Shown: piece after piece, positions 5,770 through 6,860 of the stretch
Numbering within the stretch: the stretch's first letter is position 1
Layout of the letters: every line of letters starts with the position of its first letter
Assembly: GCA_022567875.1 (NCBI GenBank)
Contig: JADFGB010000058.1
Coordinates: 1 to 6,860 of the forward strand
Direction: 5' to 3'
Length of the DNA: 6,860 bases
Source: Bacteroidota bacterium
GTDB taxonomy: Bacteria > Bacteroidota > Ignavibacteria > Ignavibacteriales > Ignavibacteriaceae
Program-made: the position numbers and the translations under genes
The notes under the pieces: model-generated
Told to the model about the DNA's origin: nothing
Database searches by the model: none
The model's input: the letters and a program-made list of their open reading frames with translations, nothing else

Positions 5770-6860
5770 GTGAATAATTTTGAAAATATAGAAGTAAATT
5801 TATCTACTGATGAATTAATTTTAGAGAACATACCCAAAGTTTTACCCATTTTACCATTACGGGATATCGTCATTTTTCCGTATATGATATTTCCAGTACT
5901 TGTAGGAAGAGAGCAATCAATTAAAGCAGCCAATTTTGCACTTGACAATACAAAGTATATTTTCCTTTCAACACAGAAAAAATCTAATATTGAAGACCCT
6001 ACTAAAGATGATATTTATACCGAAGGAACAATTGCTAAGATAGTTCAAATTTTAAAATTGCCAAACGGACTAATGAAAATTTTAGTTGATGGTTTGTTAC
6101 ATGGCAAAATTAAACATTTCACAAAAAACAAAGAGTTTTTTGAAGCTCAAATTGATGTTATATTTTCGACTATAGAAAAAGACCACGAGATGAATGCTTT
6201 GGTAAGACAAATGACTCAACTATTTAAGGAATATGTTAATATCGGAAGAAATATTCCTAAAGAATCCATTACAGCATACGAAAATATAAACGAACCCGAT
6301 AGAAAACTTTTTTATGTTGCAGCTAACATAACCCAATCAATTGAAGTAAAACAAACCATCCTGAAAAAGTACAATTTGAAAGACCAATATTATGAAGTTA
6401 TTAAAATATTAAAATCAGAAATTGACATACTAAGAATTGAAAAAGAGATTGACAATAAAGTTCAGGAAAATATTGCCAAGACACAAAGAAAGTTTATAAT
6501 TCAAGAACAAATAAAAATTCTTCAAGACGAACTCGGTGATGATGAAGATATAACGCCTGAATTTACAAAACTTCGCGAAAGAATTAAAAAAGCAAAAATG
6601 ACTAAAGAAACTCAAGAAATTGCTATTGAGGAATTAAACAAATTGAAAAAGACACCTCCAATGTCACCTGAATCAGCTGTAATTAGAAATTATTTGGAGT
6701 GGCTTTCTGATGTACCTTGGTCTAAAAAGACCAAAGATAATTTGATTATTGATCATGTTCAGAAAATACTTGATGAAGACCATTTCGGATTAAAAAAACC
6801 AAAAGAAAGAATTATTGAACATATTGCAGTACTTAATCTTGTTAAACAAATAAAGGGACA
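5770..6860 (+). CDS. lon: ATP-dependent protease Lon, N-terminal part (partial, cut by right edge)
   Basis: Lon is a cytoplasmic AAA+ serine protease (family S16) that degrades misfolded and regulatory proteins as a hexamer. The window holds the first 363 codons of an expected 800 or so. The LON N-terminal substrate-binding domain starts with LPILPLRDIVIFP (about 26-38) and runs to about residue 215. The coiled-coil linker follows with QEQIKILQDELG (about 245-256). The start of the helical segment before the ATPase has RNYLEWLSDVPW (306-317) and HFGLKKPKERI (338-348). Walker A and the Ser-Lys catalytic dyad lie beyond the edge. The start is GTG at 5770-5772: an in-frame TAA at 5758-5760 blocks any earlier start, and AGGG (5761-5764) sits 5 nt upstream. 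No internal stop or frameshift is seen. The N-terminal extension of about 25 acidic residues before LPILPLRD is usual for Bacteroidota-like Lon. It diverges from the phosphatase gene. Confidence 0.96.
   Translation, partial: MNNFENIEVNLSTDELILENIPKVLPILPLRDIVIFPYMIFPVLVGREQSIKAANFALDNTKYIFLSTQKKSNIEDPTKDDIYTEGTIAKIVQILKLPNGLMKILVDGLLHGKIKHFTKNKEFFEAQIDVIFSTIEKDHEMNALVRQMTQLFKEYVNIGRNIPKESITAYENINEPDRKLFYVAANITQSIEVKQTILKKYNLKDQYYEVIKILKSEIDILRIEKEIDNKVQENIAKTQRKFIIQEQIKILQDELGDDEDITPEFTKLRERIKKAKMTKETQEIAIEELNKLKKTPPMSPESAVIRNYLEWLSDVPWSKKTKDNLIIDHVQKILDEDHFGLKKPKERIIEHIAVLNLVKQIKG

Noticed and set aside
5757..5948. 63-codon minus-strand frame over the lon start
   Set aside because: It is antisense to the LON N-terminal domain, whose motifs and Shine-Dalgarno fix the plus strand as coding.

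Overview
The window joins two kinds of DNA. Positions about 480 to 6860 are a very AT-rich bacterial chromosome segment with compact, ordinary genes. TTG-N20-TAnnTTT promoter-like sites lie ahead of several genes, SucC is a free-standing 388-residue protein, and a regular 34-residue TPR protein is present. Together these suggest a member of the Bacteroidota/Ignavibacteria/Kapabacteria (FCB) group; this placement is inferred, not proven. The first ~430 bases are different: I count about 48% G+C over 1-240, against about 22% over 481-540. They carry, on the minus strand, the start of a serine/threonine kinase-like protein of the kind found in large DNA viruses (Marseillevirus/iridovirus style). 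Its lead signs are a glycine-rich loop followed by CNYVMKII.

Layout: 1-297 (-), 5' part of the virus-like kinase, cut by the left edge. 298-468, transition zone with an 11-bp perfect inverted repeat. 469-1434 (-), TPR protein that stops 12 residues into an eighth repeat. 1590-2756 (-), sucC, succinyl-CoA synthetase beta subunit. 3018-4841 (+), long-chain acyl-CoA synthetase of the AMP-forming family. 4838-5605 (-), inositol-monophosphatase-family phosphatase, overlapping the previous gene tail to tail by 4 bp. 5770-6860 (+), lon with a GTG start, cut by the right edge before its ATPase domain.

The bacterial genes are mostly separate transcription units rather than an operon: two divergent pairs (sucC/acyl-CoA synthetase and phosphatase/lon) and one convergent pair. 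They are housekeeping genes: TCA cycle, fatty-acid activation, phosphate-ester hydrolysis and protein quality control. I see no mobile element, CRISPR array, tRNA, rRNA or defence system.

The item most worth a second look is the left end. Either a piece of giant-virus DNA sits next to a bacterial TPR gene, or, more likely in my view, the assembly is chimeric there. The kinase frame has a stop four codons after its only upstream in-frame ATG, and the TPR gene ends abruptly within about 40 bp of the composition change.
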